Shown here: positions 60,706 to 64,000 of the stretch, in pieces
Layout of the letters: every line of letters starts with the position of its first letter
Numbering within the stretch: the stretch's first letter is position 1
Source: Nilaparvata lugens
Lineage: Eukaryota; Arthropoda; Insecta; Hemiptera; Delphacidae
Length of the DNA: 64,000 nt
Assembly (NCBI RefSeq): GCF_014356525.2
Contig: NC_052514.1
Span: 251,018-315,017 of the forward strand
Direction of reading: 5' to 3'
The notes under the pieces: model-generated
What the model was told of the DNA's origin: nothing
The model's database searches: none
Seen by the model: only the letters and a program-made list of their open reading frames with translations
Position numbers and translations under genes: made by a program

Positions 60706-61864
60706 GGGTGTATTTCGTTAAGTCCAGGTGTTCGTTTACCCCGGGTCGGACTTTTCCGATTACTCCAGGTTTGTACAGGACCTGGTCTAAATGCACACCT
60801 CGGCTAAACGAGACGGAATGCTTCGATTACTCCAGATGTTCGATTACACCAGGTCGTCTAAACGAAACCTGGTCTAATCCAGACACAGGACCTGGTCTAA
60901 TCGAGACATGGGCTAAACGAGACGGAATACTTCGATTAACCCTTAGACCAGTTATAGAATAGACACGGCCCATTGTATATTCATACTGAAAGTCGATGAA
61001 GCCAACATCTACTGCCAAATCCACCCATCTTGAGGTCACAACAGTGACGTCACGCATCGTATAGAAATTATAGAAAACTTTTTTGAGTTTGTGGTGTTTA
61101 ACTTACATTGTTGTTAAACATAGCTTGTTTTCCATAGCAGATTGTTATTTATTTATGTAATTATTATTTATGAAAATGGTAATCTCCTGCGCAGCATATA
61201 ATTGCACTAAATTTTTTAGGAAAACAAGTGGAATATCTTTTCATGCGTAAGTTGAAATTTATACACATAAATATTGTAAGTTGTAACTGTAATATTATCC
61301 TTGGTTATGATGTAAGTGAACTCATTGCAGCATGACAATAAATTAGTTTTGTAGGCTACCGTACCTTATTATTTTCAAAACACATTATAACTTTGAAGCC
61401 GATATCACATAACACATTACAACTTAACCGATATCGTTTTTGCCCGTAACTAGAAATAACCTAAAAACACCATGAATCTGAAATAGGCACTATCTGAAAG
61501 TTTTCCATACGATGCGTGACGTCACTGTTGTGACGTCAGGATGGGTGGATTTGGCAATAGATGTTGGCTCCAGAGGCTAGACTTTCCAGCGTGTCTATTC
61601 TATAACTGGTCTAAGGGTCTAATCAAGACACAGGACCTGGTCTGATCGAGACATGTGCTAAACGAGACGGAATTCTTCGATTATACCAGGTCCAGTGTCT
61701 CGATTAGACCAGGTATCGTTTAGACCACCTGGTGTAATTGAACTACTAGGTTAATCGAAGCATTCCGTCTCGTTTAGCCGAGGTGAGCGCTTAAACCAGG
61801 GTTTCAGCTTCATTGTAGAATAGGACCTGGTGTAAACGAAACCTGGTCTAATCGAGACACTCCC
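60706..61864. mobile_element. THAP-carrying inverted-repeat DNA transposon, non-autonomous
   Basis: 1159 bp, starts GGG and ends CCC, with CATAAGAA directly repeated outside both ends (8 bp). Each ~250 bp arm is made of repeated 'cctggtctaatcgagac' and 'ctaaacgagacggaat' motifs, and the symmetry runs inwards to 'cttagaccagttatagaata' and beyond. The centre holds a THAP-domain first exon and no transposase. An 8-bp duplication plus THAP is compatible with a P-element-type or hAT-type origin. Confidence 0.8.
61170..61246 (+). pseudogene. THAP-domain first exon
   Basis: ATG at 61170. Encodes MKMVISCAAYNCTKFFRKTS and GISFHA up to a good donor (gtaagt at 61247). Cys at residues 7 and 12, the F-R-K block and 'GISFH' match the start of a THAP (C2CH zinc-binding) domain; the His begins the HxFP step. 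The second half of the domain is not found before the right arm begins, so the gene is truncated. Confidence 0.65.
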
Positions 61865-61924
61865 CATAAGAAGATATCCAATGGTATAGGGTGTTTATGT
61901 TCCAAATTTCATTGTTAACTCATT

Positions 61925-62055
61925 CATTCATCTACGATACGAATAAAACTGATGTTATATATAAAACATTGGTAGATAAAATAGTATGATAGCTCTTGTG
62001 CTATTTCTCTTCCAAATTTATAGGTGATGACACATTCCAAAATAGGGACTGTTCA
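61925..62055 (-). repeat. Repeat K fragment inside MITE A
   Basis: 'gtgctatttctcttccaaat' is the reversed repeat K; 'tgttaactca' and 'tgttcactca' at its two edges look like an imperfect target duplication. Confidence 0.55.
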
Positions 62056-62270
62056 CTCAAGCCGATAGTCACAGTATGTCTTTTTCATGAAGGTATGTGA
62101 CGTTGTTAGTCTCTCATACTGTGCCGTTTTTACACTCTCACCCGGACTGTTACTGAAAAAGTAATAACAGACAGTAGTCGACAGTAATCGGCTTGAGTTG
62201 ACAAGAATCGGCTTGAAATTTGGAACATAAACGACCTATACCATCTACTTACGCTATCTCTTCTCTATGA

Positions 62271-63123
62271 TTTTAGTTTGATACATTTTGGTGTTATTTC
62301 TGTTTTTACTAACATGGAATCATCTAACTCATTCTATTTACGTTGGGTATGTTCACACTCATGTTTCTCCTTAACAAAGCAAATACTACTATTGAAGCAT
62401 GTATAATAGCATATTTCTTGAAATTGTATTTCATATTGTATGAAGCATGTTTTTTCCATCACAGTTTGAACTATTCTCTTTTGCACAGTTTGAATTTACG
62501 ACCGTACAATTCAATGAATAGTGAATAAGTGTAATTAATTGATCCAAATGTTACTCATTGATAAGATTTATATTCTTAGTTCTTATCTCTTCAAGTCCTT
62601 CTGAAGCAATACATATATTTTTGACTTCAAATTCTCTTTTTGGTGAGATATTTATCCATAATAAAACACTTACATATTGCCTGAAAATTTATTAAAAAGT
62701 TGAAAAAATGTTTCAACACCTATAGTGTCATGTTTGTAACGTCTTTATAAATTTTCAGACAATATTCAAGTGTTTTATTAATATATTTTTGTTTCACGTG
62801 CTTCTTTTTAGAGCAAATTTGAATTTCAATTATCATATGTGTAAAATACATCCTCCTACGTAGCCAAAGCCGTATTTCCAACTCCATTTGCTTAACAACG
62901 TAACATTCCTTCTCTTAACTCTGAATTAATCTTTGCAAAGGAACTTATTCTATAGGTACTCACCCCTTTCTGAAGAAAAAACTAATGCTATTTAAAATTA
63001 TTACTATATAGTTTTATAAATTTCATTATTCATTCAAAATGTATGAGTGTGAACATACATTAAGTAGTTGATCATGTTTTTTCTCAAAACAAGGTTATGC
63101 TTATTCCATATTCATAGTATAAT
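62271..63123. other. RABL3 intron 3, AT-rich; possible short-TIR element
   Basis: 'gtatgttcacactcatg' (62347) is mirrored by 'tatgagtgtgaacatac' (63042-63058), which may bound a ~710 bp element. No coding sequence. Confidence 0.4.
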
Positions 63124-63390
63124 CATAGAGAAACAATAGCATTAAGTAGATATCCCATGGTATAGGGTGTTTATGTCGCAACTTTTTCTGTTATCTCAAG
63201 CCGATAGTTCTTTATCGTAAAGCTATGTGACGCTGGCAGTCTCTCATATTGTGCCGTTCATACAATCTCACCCGGCCAAAACAGTAAAAATCTACAATAA
63301 TCGACAGTAATCGGCTTGAGATAACAGTAAAAGTTGCGACATAAACGCCCTATACCATGGAATATCTACTTACGCTATTGTTTCTCTATG
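63124..63390. mobile_element. MITE family A, copy 6
   Basis: TIRs 'catagagaaacaatagcat' / 'acgctattgtttctctatg', flanked by GTATAAT on both sides. Confidence 0.9.
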
Positions 63391-64000
63391 GTATAATTAT
63401 TATATCATATCATCAAGTAATCCAATACTGATAATAACTATCATCCATTATCATACTAGGGGGATTTTAATAAATATAATTTTGAAAGATTGGAGTTGTA
63501 CATTAGATAGAAGATAGTATCTTAACATTGATGGTTACTCAATTAACAGTCAAATATTATAATAATAGGCCTAATCCAATAAAAGTTGTAAACAGCTTAA
63601 GTTGAAATAATAATGTTTTAATGAAACATTGTTTCTCTGTAGTTTGTATAACATAACAAAACTATCCACACTATTCGTTTAAGTTATCTAATCAGATTAT
63701 TATTACTCCGTGTTTTTTGTTTTCATTTTCAATGCTTGTATTGTTTTAGTGTGGTGATTTCATGTCATTTGGCTTTAATTTGGACGAATTTAAGGTTGGT
63801 ACTTTTATCAGCGTGTTTGAGTGCCTTTTCATTAAAATTGTGTGAATAATCCACAAGTTGATTAAGGTGCAATGGCAAGGATTATCAATGCTTTAGCAGG
63901 TTACAATCTATCACATTTTCTGGTTTGGAATCGTTTTACACAGTAGGCTTAGTTTGAATAAATTCGTTCAAGATTTCTTTAAAAAGTGTGTATCACTTTT
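63391..64000. other. AT-rich intron, nothing recognised
   Basis: No RABL3 exon, RNA gene or repeat end seen up to the edge. Confidence 0.4.

Larger units (their letters stand above)
60682..62270. mobile_element. MITE family A, copy 5, split by two insertions
   Basis: Ends 'catagagaaaagatagcat' and 'cgctatctcttctctatg', flanked by ATTTTAG on both sides. Inside are the THAP-carrying element (60706-61864) and a reversed repeat K piece (about 61925-62055). Confidence 0.85.

Overview
The window is nuclear DNA of an insect, most likely a hemipteran and plausibly a planthopper. It is AT-rich, has long introns with GT-AG junctions, and is packed with small inverted-repeat transposons, Helitron-like elements, microsatellites and LINE/SINE debris. 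Species is inferred from the style of the repeats and was not tested. I see no bacterial or viral genes, no tRNA or rRNA gene and no CRISPR array.

Three host genes are supported, all recovered as spliced exons because most exons are too short to stand out as open frames. (1) A paired-like homeobox gene on + (the type annotated in insects as Prop1/prophet of Pit-1) has its exons at 15758, 20579-20681 and 36748-36854. Its 5' exons, including the first two homeodomain helices, must lie left of the window, so bases 1-15757 are probably intron. (2) A DnaJ-domain membrane protein resembling DNAJC4 is complete on -, in five exons from 56814 down to 50691. The five exons sum to exactly 237 codons with every junction in phase. 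(3) The 5' half of the small GTPase RABL3 is on +, with exons at 57354, 57569 and 60502; the rest lies beyond the right edge. Genes 2 and 3 are head to head, with 539 bp between their start codons. Genes 1 and 2 are tail to tail.

Layout: 1-15.7 kb is transposon-rich intron, with four copies of a TG/CA-microsatellite-bearing repeat, Helitron-like copies, a mariner-derived palindrome and a Helitron. 15.7-36.9 kb is the homeobox gene, a Harbinger-like element with a MADF remnant, a LINE, and a 6.4 kb segment present twice around a 100-N gap. That duplication looks like an assembly overlap, not biology. 37-38.2 kb carries MITEs. 38.2-44.1 kb is a very young LTR element without pol on the - strand. 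44.1-50.6 kb is intergenic with MITEs. 50.7-56.8 kb is the DnaJ gene, with repeats filling its introns. 57.3 kb to the end is RABL3, whose introns carry nested transposons.

The most unusual observations are: exon-edge sequences (splice site plus adjacent coding bases) duplicated inside neighbouring introns at three places; a 1.16 kb inverted-repeat transposon that still carries a THAP-domain first exon, nested in a MITE with a clean 8-bp target duplication; and a MITE family whose copies are flanked by 7-bp target duplications. No new multi-gene system is evident.
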